DNA of 26,844 bases from RGIG6165 sp045545175 (GTDB lineage Bacteria > Bacillota > Clostridia > Oscillospirales > Feifaniaceae): the NCBI GenBank assembly GCA_045545175.1, contig JAZQAK010000032.1, positions 1-26,844 of the forward strand, written 5' to 3'. The notes under the pieces were generated by a model. It saw nothing but the letters and a program-made list of their open reading frames with translations. It did no database searches and was not told where the DNA came from. Below are positions 7,901-16,931 of the stretch, in pieces; the stretch's first letter is position 1, and every line of letters starts with the position of its first letter. A program made the translations under genes and the position numbers.

Positions 7901-8110
7901 ATGCATACGATTGCATAAAATGTTGCATAAGATGTATAAAAATATTTATAAATCGGTATGCACAAGGTTACTCGAGGGTATATGCGTTAAGGCACACTAT
8001 TATATAGTATTAATAATATACAAAGTGCACAAATATATATTGTATTTTTACTGACGTTTTGTGAGTGAAAATAAAATTGCAAATTATTGCATAAATATTT
8101 AATTTTAGTA
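7901..8110 (+). promoter_or_regulatory. AT-rich control region of the arginine operon with candidate ArgR boxes
   Basis: This gene-free stretch repeats the hexamer TGCATA (7902, 7912, 7924, 8088) with variants TGTATA (7933) and TGCACA (7959). Two sites resemble the ArgR box (TGAAT-4 A/T-ATTCA): TGTATAAAAATATTT near 7933, and TGCATAAATATTTA at 8088-8101. The second ends just before the -35 box at 8111, where a repressor would block polymerase. ArgR binds as a hexamer to paired boxes, so clustered half-sites fit. The half-sites deviate from the B. subtilis consensus. No argR gene is in the window and no tRNA- or metabolite-binding RNA is evident here. Confidence 0.45.
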
Positions 8111-8139
8111 TTGACAATGGGATATTATGGGTTTACAAT
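8111..8139 (+). promoter_or_regulatory. Strong promoter of the arginine operon
   Basis: A perfect TTGACA at 8111-8116 and TACAAT at 8134-8139 with a 17-bp spacer. The predicted transcript start at about 8146 lies after the upstream in-frame ATG at 8140, which shows that argG starts at 8182. Confidence 0.85.
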
Positions 8140-8181
8140 ATGGAACAGTTATTAAAAAATGTTCATTTGGAGGAAAAAACA

Positions 8182-9408
8182 ATGAATAAAGCAGATATCA
8201 AAAAGGTTGTACTTGCGTACTCAGGCGGTCTTGATACTTCTATCATCATTCCGTGGCTCAAAGAAAATTATAATAACTGTGAAGTAATCGCAGTTTCTGC
8301 TGACGTTGGTCAGGGTACAGAACTTGACGGTCTTGAAGAAAAGGCTATAAAGACGGGTGCTTCAAAGCTTTACATACTTGACCTTAAAAAAGAATTTGTT
8401 GAAGATTATATTTTCCCCACACTTAAAGCAGGTGCTAAGTACGAGGGCGATTATCTTCTCGGCACGTCCTTTGCAAGACCTATCATTGCAAAGAAGATGG
8501 TTGAGATTGCTCTTAAAGAAGGTGCAGATGCTATCTGTCACGGTTGCACAGGCAAGGGTAATGATCAGGTTCGTTTTGAACTTTCTATAATGGCATTCGC
8601 TCCCGATATGCCCATCATCGCTCCCTGGAGAGAGTGGGATATCAAGTCGAGGGATCAGGAAATCGATTATGCCGAAGCGCATAACATCCCCTTAAAGATA
8701 AGCCGTGAAACAAACTATTCAAAGGATAAGAATCTCTGGCATCTTTCACACGAAGGTCTTGACCTCGAAAATCCCGCAAACGAGCCTAAGTATAACGAAC
8801 CCGGCTTCCTTGAACTCGGTGTATCTCCCGAAATGGCTCCCGATAAGGCAACTTACGTAACAATCTCTTTTGAAAAGGGTGTTCCGGTTGCTATCGACGG
8901 TAAGAAGATGGGTGCTGTTGAAATAGTTGAGACACTTAACAAACTCGGCGGTGAAAACGGTATCGGTCTTGCAGACCTCGTTGAAAACCGTCTTGTAGGT
9001 ATGAAGTCACGTGGCGTTTACGAAACTCCCGGCGGTGCAATTCTCTACAAGGCACACCAGGTGCTCGAAACAATCACGCTTGACCGTGATACTCAGCATT
9101 ATAAAGAACTCGTTGCAGGCAGATTTGCTGAACTCGTTTACTTCGGTCAGTGGTTCACACCTCTTCGTGAAGCCCTCTCTGCTTTCGTTGATTCAACACA
9201 GCAGACGGTTACGGGCGACGTAAAACTCAAACTCTACAAGGGCAATATGATAAATGCAGGTGTAACGTCACCGTACACACTTTACAGTGAAGAGATTGCA
9301 ACATTTGATGAGGATGACGTTTACAATCAGGCTGATGCAGGCGGATTCATCAACCTCTTCGGTCTCCCCGTAAAAGTATGGGCTAAGAGCAAGCAGAACA
9401 ATAAATAA
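8182..9408 (+). CDS. argG: Argininosuccinate synthase
   Basis: A 408-residue protein that condenses citrulline and aspartate at the cost of ATP (to AMP and PPi) to give argininosuccinate, the next-to-last step of arginine synthesis. The N-terminal ATP pyrophosphatase loop is AYSGGLDTS. Other family landmarks are CHGCTGKGNDQVRFE, then APWREW, LWHLSHEGLDLENP, and RLVGMKSRGVYETPGG. I chose ATG 8182 because TTGGAGGAAA precedes it and the upstream ATG at 8140 falls on the promoter. Length matches the usual 400-410. It is the first gene of the arg operon, 20 bases before argH. Its codon use and motif conservation suggest a well-expressed housekeeping gene. Confidence 0.97.
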   Translation: MNKADIKKVVLAYSGGLDTSIIIPWLKENYNNCEVIAVSADVGQGTELDGLEEKAIKTGASKLYILDLKKEFVEDYIFPTLKAGAKYEGDYLLGTSFARPIIAKKMVEIALKEGADAICHGCTGKGNDQVRFELSIMAFAPDMPIIAPWREWDIKSRDQEIDYAEAHNIPLKISRETNYSKDKNLWHLSHEGLDLENPANEPKYNEPGFLELGVSPEMAPDKATYVTISFEKGVPVAIDGKKMGAVEIVETLNKLGGENGIGLADLVENRLVGMKSRGVYETPGGAILYKAHQVLETITLDRDTQHYKELVAGRFAELVYFGQWFTPLREALSAFVDSTQQTVTGDVKLKLYKGNMINAGVTSPYTLYSEEIATFDEDDVYNQADAGGFINLFGLPVKVWAKSKQNNK

Positions 9409-9428
9409 TTCCAAAAAGGATAAAAATT

Positions 9429-10805
9429 ATGGGTAAAATGTGGGCAGGTCGCTTTGCCAAAGAACTTGATAAGACGGCAGATGATTTCAATTCGTCTATA
9501 CATTTTGACAGCAGGATGTTTAAACAGGACATAACCGGCTCAATGGCACACGCAGCAATGCTTGGTGCAAAGAACATAATATCCGAAAATGACGCTAAGA
9601 CCATCATTGATGGCCTTAGTGCCATTTTAGAAGATATTGAAAACGGCGCTTTGCAGTTCGATATGGAAGCTGAAGATATTCATATGTTTGTCGAGGCGGA
9701 ACTTACAAAACGTATAGGTGATGTGGGTAAAAGACTGCATACGGCAAGAAGCAGGAATGATCAGGTTGCACTTGATATACGCCTCTGGCTCCGTGATGAG
9801 TGTGAAGAAATAACGACTCTTATCAAAGGCCTTATGCGTGCAATAGTTAAAAAGGCAGATGAGAATAAGTCGGTTATAATGCCCGGTTATACACATTTGC
9901 AGAGGGCACAGCCGATAACCTTCGGTCATCACCTTATGGCGTATGCTATGATGCTTTCAAGGGACGTTACGAGGATTAAAGATGCTGTTGCAAGAATGAA
10001 TTATTCACCTCTTGGCAGTTGTGCACTTGCAGGTACTACTTATGACACCGATCGTGATATGGTTGCAAAAAAACTCGGCTTTGACGGTGTTACACTCAAC
10101 AGTTTAGACGGTGTGTCTGACCGCGATTTCTGTGTTGAACTTATGGCAGCATTCTCAACGGTTATGATGCATCTTTCGAGATTTTCCGAAGAGATAATTC
10201 TCTGGTCATCTTGGGAATTCAAGTTTATAGAACTTGACGATTCTTATACCACGGGTTCAAGCATTATGCCGCAGAAGAAGAATCCCGATATGGCAGAACT
10301 TGTCAGAGGTAAGACGGGCAGGGTATACGGTGATTTGTTCTCTCTGCTGACAACGCTCAAAGGTATTCCGCTTGCATACAACAAGGATATGCAGGAGGAT
10401 AAAGAGGCGGTATTCGATGCGGTTGATACGGTGAAAAAGTGTCTTGAAGTGTTTACACCCATGATAGATACGCTTTCCGTTCGTGCTGACAATATGCTCA
10501 AGGCGGCTAAAGAGGGCTTTATAAATGCAACAGACCTTGCTGACTATCTCGTAAAGAAGGGTATGCCTTTCAGAAGTGCGTACAAGGTGGTAGGTCAGCT
10601 TGTTGCAAAATGTATAAGTGAAGGATACGTTCTTGACAATCTTCCGCTTGATGCTTATAAGGAGATTTCACCTCTCTTTGAAGAGGATTTATATGAGTTT
10701 ATAAGTCTTGAAACTTGTGTAAACAAGCGTATTTCGAAGGGCGGAACCTGTCCCGATTCAGTTACGCAGCAGATTAAGTATATTACGGAGTTTTTGAATG
10801 ATTAA
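9429..10805 (+). CDS. argH: Argininosuccinate lyase
   Basis: A 458-residue member of the fumarase/aspartase superfamily that splits argininosuccinate into arginine and fumarate, the last pathway step. The N-terminal MWAGRFAKELD, the HTARSRNDQVALD segment, PGYTHLQRAQPITFGHHL, and the signature loop SSIMPQKKNPDMAELVRGK, which holds the catalytic serine, are all present. Length is standard. It follows argG closely, and its 3' end overlaps argC by 8 bases, so translation is probably coupled. Confidence 0.97.
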   Translation: MGKMWAGRFAKELDKTADDFNSSIHFDSRMFKQDITGSMAHAAMLGAKNIISENDAKTIIDGLSAILEDIENGALQFDMEAEDIHMFVEAELTKRIGDVGKRLHTARSRNDQVALDIRLWLRDECEEITTLIKGLMRAIVKKADENKSVIMPGYTHLQRAQPITFGHHLMAYAMMLSRDVTRIKDAVARMNYSPLGSCALAGTTYDTDRDMVAKKLGFDGVTLNSLDGVSDRDFCVELMAAFSTVMMHLSRFSEEIILWSSWEFKFIELDDSYTTGSSIMPQKKNPDMAELVRGKTGRVYGDLFSLLTTLKGIPLAYNKDMQEDKEAVFDAVDTVKKCLEVFTPMIDTLSVRADNMLKAAKEGFINATDLADYLVKKGMPFRSAYKVVGQLVAKCISEGYVLDNLPLDAYKEISPLFEEDLYEFISLETCVNKRISKGGTCPDSVTQQIKYITEFLND

Positions 10806-11730
10806 GATATTTATTGACGGTAAAGAGGGGACGACGGGGCTTCGCATCAATGAAAGACTGGCAAAGTACGATGATGTTGAAGTTATAACTCTCCCCGAGG
10901 AAAAAAGAAAAGATCCTGCAGCAAGAAAAGAGGCGCTCAACAGTGCAGACGTTGCGTTTTTGTGTCTGCCTGATGCGGCTGCGATAGAATCGGTAAGTCT
11001 TGTTGAAAATGAAAATACCGTCATAATAGATACGTCAACAGCACACAGAACGGCAGAGGGGTGGACGTACGGTTTCCCAGAACTGTCCGAAGGTGCTTTT
11101 GAGGCGATAAAAAAGTCGAAAAGAATTGCCGTTCCCGGCTGTCATGCAAGCGGATTTATTTCGCTTGTTGCACCGATAGTTGCGGCGGGCATTCTCCCCG
11201 AAGATGCGATGGTTACGTCGCATTCGATAACAGGCTACAGCGGCGGCGGTAAAAAGATGATTGCAGAGTATGAGGGGGAAGACAGAAACGTTCTCCTTGA
11301 CTCACCCAGACAGTACGGTTTAACACAGAAACATAAGCATCTGCCCGAAATGAAGGCGGTATGCGGCCTTGAAAATGAACCGATATTCTGTCCTATCGTG
11401 TCCGACTTCTACAGCGGTATGACGGTCACGGTGCCGTTGTTTGCATCACAACTGGCAGACGGATATACGGCGGAAGATATAAAAAACGTTTACAAAAATC
11501 TTTACAAAGGTCCGATTGTAAAATACACCGAAGAGGTTGGTGAAGGCGGTTTTGCCGCAGGAAACACTCTGTCGGGGAATGACGGTATGACGGTAGGTGT
11601 CAGCGGAAATGATGAGAGGATACTTCTCGTTTCCAATTTTGACAATCTGGGCAAAGGCTCGTCGGGTGCGGCTATACAGTGCCTGAATATCGTGCTGGGA
11701 AGAGATATGACGTACAGTCTTGATATATAA
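10798..11730 (+). CDS. argC: N-acetyl-gamma-glutamyl-phosphate reductase, short type
   Basis: A 310-residue NADPH-dependent reductase that turns N-acetylglutamyl phosphate into N-acetylglutamate semialdehyde. The catalytic cysteine is C115 in VPGCHASGF. The N-terminal nucleotide-binding region FIDGKEGTTGLRI and the motifs STAHRTAEGWTYGFPEL and SITGYSGGGKKMI identify the shorter ArgC type (about 310 residues) rather than the 345-residue type of Bacillus. No insert or truncation is seen. The ATG lies inside the end of argH, and argJ begins 9 bases after its stop. Confidence 0.95.
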   Translation: MIKIFIDGKEGTTGLRINERLAKYDDVEVITLPEEKRKDPAARKEALNSADVAFLCLPDAAAIESVSLVENENTVIIDTSTAHRTAEGWTYGFPELSEGAFEAIKKSKRIAVPGCHASGFISLVAPIVAAGILPEDAMVTSHSITGYSGGGKKMIAEYEGEDRNVLLDSPRQYGLTQKHKHLPEMKAVCGLENEPIFCPIVSDFYSGMTVTVPLFASQLADGYTAEDIKNVYKNLYKGPIVKYTEEVGEGGFAAGNTLSGNDGMTVGVSGNDERILLVSNFDNLGKGSSGAAIQCLNIVLGRDMTYSLDI

Positions 11731-11739
11731 GGAGAAACT

Positions 11740-12951
11740 ATGAAAATAATCAGTGGCGGTGTTACTGCAGCGAAAGGCTTTAAAGCAAATGGTGTTCACT
11801 GCGGTATACGTAAAAATAAAACGAAAAGAGACCTTGCTTTGATAGTAAGTGAGGTTAAGGCAAATGCGGCGGCAGTTTACACGACAAATCTTGTAAAGGG
11901 TGCACCGCTAACGGTAACTAAAAACAATATAAGTGACGGTATGGCACAGGCAGTCATCTGCAACAGCGGAAATGCCAATACGTGTAACGCAAACGGCATT
12001 GAAATTGCAAATGATATGTGTGCACTCGTTGAAGAATACGCAGGCATTGATGCTAAAGACGTAGTCGTTGCTTCAACCGGTGTTATCGGACAGACTCTTG
12101 ATATAACACCCATCAAAAACGGTATGAAAGAGCTTGTGGACGGTCTGTCGTATGACGGCACGGCGGCAGCTGAAGCGATTATGACAACCGATACGGTACT
12201 TAAGGAAGTGGCTGTCAGCTTTGAAATTGACGGTGTGGAATGTAAAATAGGCGGTTGTGCAAAGGGAAGCGGAATGATACATCCCAATATGGCAACTATG
12301 CTTGTGTTTGTTACAACCGACTGTGCAATAACAAGCGAAATGCTTCAGTGTGCACTTTCGGAGGATGTTAAGACTTCGTTCAATATGGTAAGTGTTGACG
12401 GTGATACCTCGACAAACGATATGGTTTCCGTTCTTGCAAACGGTCTTGCAGGGAATAAGGTTATTGACGCCAAGGGTGAAAATTTCGATATTTTCTGTCA
12501 GGCACTCAAAAAAGTTACGCAAAAACTCTGCAAAATGATTGCAGGGGATGGCGAAGGCGCCACAAAAATGTTAGAATGTAACGTAAGCGGTGCTTCTGAT
12601 GAGGAAACTGCAAAGACGGTTGCAAAATCAGTAATATGCTCATCGCTTTTCAAGGCGGCAATGTTCGGTGCTGATGCAAACTGGGGCAGAGTGCTCTGTG
12701 CAATAGGCTACAGCGGTGCAAACGTTGACGTAAACAAGATAGACGTTACGTTTAAATCGGCAAAGGGCGAAGTTTTCGTTTGTGAAAACGGTGCAGGCGT
12801 CGACTTCTCGGAAGAGGTTGCAAAAGAAGTGCTTCTTGAAAAAGAAATAGTCGTGGAAATAAATCTTAAATCAGGTGACGGAAAAGCGACAGCTTGGGGT
12901 TGTGATTTGACCTACGATTATGTTAAAATAAATGGTGACTATAGAACCTAA
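11740..12951 (+). CDS. argJ: Ornithine acetyltransferase / N-acetylglutamate synthase
   Basis: A 403-residue ArgJ, an N-terminal nucleophile enzyme that moves the acetyl group from N-acetylornithine to glutamate, recycling it. Self-cleavage should occur between A185 and T186 in HPNMATMLVF, making T186 the nucleophile and giving alpha (1-185) and beta (186-403) chains. Other landmarks are KGAPLTVTKNN, CNSGNANTCNANG, STGVIGQ and GGCAKGSGMIHPNM. Bifunctional ArgJ proteins also make N-acetylglutamate from acetyl-CoA. No argA or argE lies in this operon, so a bifunctional enzyme is plausible, but sequence alone does not prove it. AGGAG precedes the ATG. Confidence 0.96.
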   Translation: MKIISGGVTAAKGFKANGVHCGIRKNKTKRDLALIVSEVKANAAAVYTTNLVKGAPLTVTKNNISDGMAQAVICNSGNANTCNANGIEIANDMCALVEEYAGIDAKDVVVASTGVIGQTLDITPIKNGMKELVDGLSYDGTAAAEAIMTTDTVLKEVAVSFEIDGVECKIGGCAKGSGMIHPNMATMLVFVTTDCAITSEMLQCALSEDVKTSFNMVSVDGDTSTNDMVSVLANGLAGNKVIDAKGENFDIFCQALKKVTQKLCKMIAGDGEGATKMLECNVSGASDEETAKTVAKSVICSSLFKAAMFGADANWGRVLCAIGYSGANVDVNKIDVTFKSAKGEVFVCENGAGVDFSEEVAKEVLLEKEIVVEINLKSGDGKATAWGCDLTYDYVKINGDYRT

Positions 12952-12962
12952 CGGAGAATGAT

Positions 12963-13820
12963 ATGGAGATAAATAACACACAGAGGGCGGAAATACTTAC
13001 ACGTGCCATTCCGTACATACAGAAATACAGCAACAAGATTATCGTTGTTAAATACGGCGGTAACGCCATGATAAACGAAGAACTCAAGACGGCTGTTATG
13101 GGTGACCTTGTATTGCTCAGCTTAGTGGGAATAAAGGTGGTCCTCGTTCACGGCGGCGGTCCTGAAATAAACGAGATGCTTACGAAGGTTGGCAAGAAGA
13201 GTGAGTTTATTGACGGTCTTCGTGTTACGGATGCGGAAACGATGAATATCGTTGAAATGGTTCTTTCGGGTAAGGTTAATAAGGAACTTGTGAGCCTTAT
13301 TGAAGTTAACGGCGGTAAGGCAATCGGCCTTTCGGGTGTTGACTCAAGTATGATTGAAGCAAAGAAACTTGACGAAGTACACGGTTACGTAGGTGAAGTT
13401 ACAAACGTAAACGTAGAGCCTATTCTTCATCTTCTTGAAAAAGGCTATATTCCGGTAATTTCTACAGTTGCCTGTGATAAAGAGGGCAATACTTATAACA
13501 TCAACGCAGATACGGCGGCTGCTGAAATCGCAGGTCATCTGGGTGCAGAATGTCTTATAACGATGACGGATATCTGCGGTATACTTACGGATAAGGATGA
13601 TGAATCAACACTTATATCCAAACTTAACGTAAGCGAATGTCCCCATCTTATGAGAACAGGTGCCATATCAGGCGGTATGATACCGAAGATGGAATCTTGT
13701 ATTGAGGCAATAAGACGCGGTGTGGACAAGGTGTTTGTCATAGATGGAAGAGTGCCGCACTCAATACTTATAGAAATGCTTACAGACGAAGGCATGGGCA
13801 CCATGCTTGTACAGGGGTAA
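12963..13820 (+). CDS. argB: Acetylglutamate kinase, arginine-sensitive type
   Basis: A 285-residue amino-acid kinase that phosphorylates N-acetylglutamate. The nucleotide loop VVKYGGNAM and the acetylglutamate-binding VLVHGGGPEIN are clear, as is ISGGMIPKMESC near the end. An extra N-terminal helix (about residues 5-25, RAEILTRAIPYIQKYSN) precedes the kinase core. The C-terminus reads PHSILIEMLTDEGMGTM. Both traits are known from NAG kinases that form ring hexamers and are inhibited by arginine, as in Thermotoga and Pseudomonas. Feedback inhibition here is therefore likely but inferred. It lies 11 bases after argJ and 2 bases before argD. Confidence 0.96.
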   Translation: MEINNTQRAEILTRAIPYIQKYSNKIIVVKYGGNAMINEELKTAVMGDLVLLSLVGIKVVLVHGGGPEINEMLTKVGKKSEFIDGLRVTDAETMNIVEMVLSGKVNKELVSLIEVNGGKAIGLSGVDSSMIEAKKLDEVHGYVGEVTNVNVEPILHLLEKGYIPVISTVACDKEGNTYNINADTAAAEIAGHLGAECLITMTDICGILTDKDDESTLISKLNVSECPHLMRTGAISGGMIPKMESCIEAIRRGVDKVFVIDGRVPHSILIEMLTDEGMGTMLVQG

Positions 13821-13822
13821 AG

Positions 13823-14986
13823 ATGAACTTAAGAGAGAAAGACAACAAATATATAGCATCAAGTTATTCCCGTTTTCCCGTCACACTCGTGTCGGGAGAA
13901 GGGGCACTTGTGTATGACGACTGCGGCAAGGAGTATATTGACCTTGGTGCAGGCATTGCCGTCAACACTTTCGGCTATTCCGATAAAAAGTGGGTTCAGG
14001 CGGTAACACAGCAGATATCAAAACTTTCACACACGTCAAATCTTTATTATACAGAGCCGGGTGCAATGCTCGCAGAAGTTCTCTGCGAAAAGACCGGGTT
14101 TAAAAAAGTGTTTTTCTCAAACTCAGGTGCTGAGGCAAACGAGTGCGCTATAAAGGCTGCTCGTAAATATTCACATGATAAATACGGTGACGGAAGATAT
14201 GCCATAGTAACGCTTGTAAACAGCTTTCACGGCAGGACTGTCACTACACTTGCCGCTACGGGACAGGATGTTTTCCATAAGGATTTCAATCCATTTACGG
14301 GCGGCTTTATCTATGCTAAGGCAAATGATATTGAGGATACGCTTGCTAAAATTAAAGAGAACAATGCCTGTGCGGTTATGCTTGAACTCGTTCAGGGTGA
14401 GGGCGGTGTTATGGCGCTTGATAAGGATTACATATCGGCGCTTTACGAATACTGTCAGCAAAACGACGTGCTTTTCGTCTGCGATGAGGTGCAGACGGGT
14501 AACGGCAGAACGGGAAAACTCTATGCCTATATGAATTACGGTATTATGCCTGACATCGTATCAACGGCTAAGGGACTCGGCGGCGGTCTTCCGATAGGGG
14601 CAACTCTGTTTGGAGACAAAGTTCAGGACACATATACACCGGGAACTCACGGTTCTACGTTTGGCGGTAATCCTGTGTGCTGTGCCGCGGCACTTTCGGT
14701 TATTGAAAGGCTTGATGACGCTTTTCTTGAAAGCGTAAAAGATAAATCAAAATACGTTTTTGATGCACTTGACGGTGCGAAAGGCGTTAAAAATATCAGC
14801 GGAATGGGACTTATGATAGGCCTTGAAACAGAACGCCCCGTTGCAGATATAATTGCAGATTGCAGGGAAAAGGGCGTTTTGGTTTTGTCGGCAAAGACGA
14901 AGGTTAGACTGTTGCCGCCGCTTAACATTGAAGAAAAACAGCTTGAAAAGGCGATAGCCATATTGAAAGAGGTGCTTGCAAAATGA
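13823..14986 (+). CDS. argD: Acetylornithine aminotransferase
   Basis: A 387-residue class III PLP aminotransferase that makes N-acetylornithine from the semialdehyde with glutamate. Landmarks: FSNSGAEANECAIKAARKYS, the NSFHGRT loop, VCDEVQTGNGRTG with the pyridine-binding aspartate, and the PLP lysine K250 in STAKGLGGGLPIGA, then HGSTFGGNPV. In the arg operon between argB and argF the acetylornithine reaction is the natural assignment, although close relatives act on ornithine, succinylornithine or GABA. Its stop overlaps the argF start (ATGA at 14983). Confidence 0.95.
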   Translation: MNLREKDNKYIASSYSRFPVTLVSGEGALVYDDCGKEYIDLGAGIAVNTFGYSDKKWVQAVTQQISKLSHTSNLYYTEPGAMLAEVLCEKTGFKKVFFSNSGAEANECAIKAARKYSHDKYGDGRYAIVTLVNSFHGRTVTTLAATGQDVFHKDFNPFTGGFIYAKANDIEDTLAKIKENNACAVMLELVQGEGGVMALDKDYISALYEYCQQNDVLFVCDEVQTGNGRTGKLYAYMNYGIMPDIVSTAKGLGGGLPIGATLFGDKVQDTYTPGTHGSTFGGNPVCCAAALSVIERLDDAFLESVKDKSKYVFDALDGAKGVKNISGMGLMIGLETERPVADIIADCREKGVLVLSAKTKVRLLPPLNIEEKQLEKAIAILKEVLAK

Positions 14987-15894
14987 AACATTTGCTTAAA
15001 CTGATGGATCTGTCAAGCGAAGAGATAATTGACATCTTAAATCTTGCAGACCAGCTCAAATACGAAAAGAAACACGGTATAGAGCATCACCTGCTCAAAG
15101 GGAAGACGCTTGGTATGATTTTCCGTAAATCATCTACAAGAACGAGAGTGTCTTTTGAAGTGGGTATGTTTGACCTTGGAGGAACGGCGCTGTTCTTAAG
15201 TTCAAACGACCTGCAGATAGGCAGGGGTGAGCCTGCTGAGGATACGGCAAGGGTGCTTTCAAGATACCTTGACGGTATTATGATAAGAACCTTTGAACAG
15301 AGTGAGGTTGAAACACTTGCTTCAATGGGTTCAATTCCGATAGTAAACGGTCTTACGGATTATTGTCATCCCTGTCAGGTGCTTGCAGACCTTATGACTA
15401 TCCGTGAGCACAAGGGTTCTATTGCTGGCAATAAACTTTGTTTTATCGGTGACGGAAACAATATGGCAAATTCGCTTATCGTCGGCGGTATAAAAACGGG
15501 AATGAAGGTTGCTGTTGCATGCCCGAAAGACCATCAGCCTGATGCTGAGATTATGAAGTGGGCAAAAGAAAACGGTGAATTTTTGTGTACGGACGACCTT
15601 ATGGAAGCGGCTAAAGATGCTGACGTTATCTATACTGACGTATGGGCATCCATGGGTCAGGAAGGTGAAGCGGAAGAGCGTAAGAAAGTATTTGCCAAGT
15701 ATCAGGTGAATGACGAACTTATGAGCGTTGCACATAAGGATTGTATGGTGCTCCACTGCCTGCCGGCACACAGAGGCGAGGAAATTACTGCTGAAGTTTT
15801 TGAAGCACATGCAGATGAAATATTTGATGAAGCAGAAAACAGGCTTCATGCGCAGAAAGCAGTTTTAGTTAAGTGTATGGGGGAAAGTAAATGA
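14983..15894 (+). CDS. argF: Ornithine carbamoyltransferase
   Basis: A 303-residue enzyme that joins ornithine and carbamoyl phosphate to give citrulline. The carbamoyl-phosphate loop is FRKSSTRTRVSFE, followed by the YCHPCQVLADLMT motif. The ornithine loop contains WASMGQE and the catalytic HCLPAHRGEE. These mark it as an ornithine rather than aspartate carbamoyltransferase. Length is standard. It overlaps argD upstream and carA downstream by ATGA junctions, so it sits directly beside the enzyme that makes its unstable substrate. Confidence 0.97.
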   Translation: MKHLLKLMDLSSEEIIDILNLADQLKYEKKHGIEHHLLKGKTLGMIFRKSSTRTRVSFEVGMFDLGGTALFLSSNDLQIGRGEPAEDTARVLSRYLDGIMIRTFEQSEVETLASMGSIPIVNGLTDYCHPCQVLADLMTIREHKGSIAGNKLCFIGDGNNMANSLIVGGIKTGMKVAVACPKDHQPDAEIMKWAKENGEFLCTDDLMEAAKDADVIYTDVWASMGQEGEAEERKKVFAKYQVNDELMSVAHKDCMVLHCLPAHRGEEITAEVFEAHADEIFDEAENRLHAQKAVLVKCMGESK

Positions 15895-16931
15895 AGAAAG
15901 CTTATTTAGTACTTGAAAACGAAATGGTCTTTGAGGGTTACCGTATAGGTTCCGAAAAAGACAGCGTTGGTGAACTTGTGTTCAACACGGGCGTTGTGGG
16001 ATATATTGAAATGCTTACGGATGCAAGTTACTACGGACAGATAGTTATGCAGACGTTTCCCCTCGTAGGAAACTACGGTATGATTGAAGAAGATATGGGA
16101 AGTAAGCCTGCACTTTTCGGTTACGTGGTGCGTGAACTCTGTGAAGAACCTTCGAACTTCAGAACGGACTATACTCTCGATAAGTTTCTCAAAGATAATG
16201 ATATTCCCGGTATTTGCGGTGTGGATACACGTGCACTTACGAGAATTATCAGAGAAAACGGCGTGATGAATGCGAAGATTTGCTCTGAAGTACCGACAGA
16301 TTTTGCAGAAATAAAGAATTTTAAAATTGTAAATGCCGTATCTGCAGTAAGCGGTGCCGAAAAGACGGTAGAAGGCAAAGGCAAGACGAAAGTTGCACTT
16401 ATTAACTACGGTGAAAAGACGGCACTTGTAAATGAACTGACAAACCGCGGTTGTGAAGTGACGGTATACCCTCACAATACAAAGGCAGAGGATATTCAGG
16501 GATATGACGGTGTAGTGCTTTCGGGCGGCCCCGGTGACCCGAGTGAGCACACTTTTGAAATTGAGCAGATAGCAAAATTACGCGGTAAACTCCCGATTTT
16601 TGCAGTCGGTCTCGGTCATCAGCTTCTTGCACTTGCTGTCGGCGGTAAGACGGGCAAACTCAAATACGGTCACAGAGGCGGAAATCAGCCAGTTAAAGAC
16701 CTTGTAGGAACGAGAACTTATATAACGAGCCAGAATCACGGTTACGTTGTGGAAAGTGTACCCAATGCAAAGGTTATTTACGAAAATGCAAATGACGGTA
16801 CATGTGAAGGTCTTGAATATGAAGGTATAAAGGCTTTTTCAGTACAGTTTAATCCTGAAACGGCAAACGGTCCTCACGATACGGGATTTTTGTTTGATAG
16901 ATTTATTAAGACTATGGGAGGCGAGAACTAA
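15891..16931 (+). CDS. carA: Carbamoyl-phosphate synthase small subunit with a disabled glutaminase site
   Basis: A 346-residue CarA. Normally it hydrolyses glutamine and channels ammonia to CarB. The N-terminal CarA domain (about 1-150; ELVFNTGVVGYIEMLTDASYYGQI, GVDTRALTR) is intact. The class I amidotransferase domain keeps VLSGGPGDPSEH, GLGHQLLALA, GHRGGNQPVKDL and TSQNHGYVVES. But the nucleophile is lost: the motif reads IFAVGLGHQ with G240 (GGT, 16608-16610) where E. coli CarA has Cys269. The catalytic His is N321 (AAT, 16851-16853) in SVQFNPE, where E. coli has His353; the Glu is kept (E323). Substitutions at these positions in the E. coli enzyme are known to abolish glutamine use while ammonia use remains. 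The gene is in frame with no other damage, so the subunit is probably structural and the synthase ammonia-fed. It overlaps argF by 4 bases and carB by 1. Confidence 0.93.
   Translation: MKKAYLVLENEMVFEGYRIGSEKDSVGELVFNTGVVGYIEMLTDASYYGQIVMQTFPLVGNYGMIEEDMGSKPALFGYVVRELCEEPSNFRTDYTLDKFLKDNDIPGICGVDTRALTRIIRENGVMNAKICSEVPTDFAEIKNFKIVNAVSAVSGAEKTVEGKGKTKVALINYGEKTALVNELTNRGCEVTVYPHNTKAEDIQGYDGVVLSGGPGDPSEHTFEIEQIAKLRGKLPIFAVGLGHQLLALAVGGKTGKLKYGHRGGNQPVKDLVGTRTYITSQNHGYVVESVPNAKVIYENANDGTCEGLEYEGIKAFSVQFNPETANGPHDTGFLFDRFIKTMGGEN

Noticed and set aside
8140..8181. Longer argG starting at ATG 8140
   Set aside because: The ATG directly abuts the -10 box at 8134-8139 and lies before the predicted transcript start; a good ribosome-binding site precedes ATG 8182.
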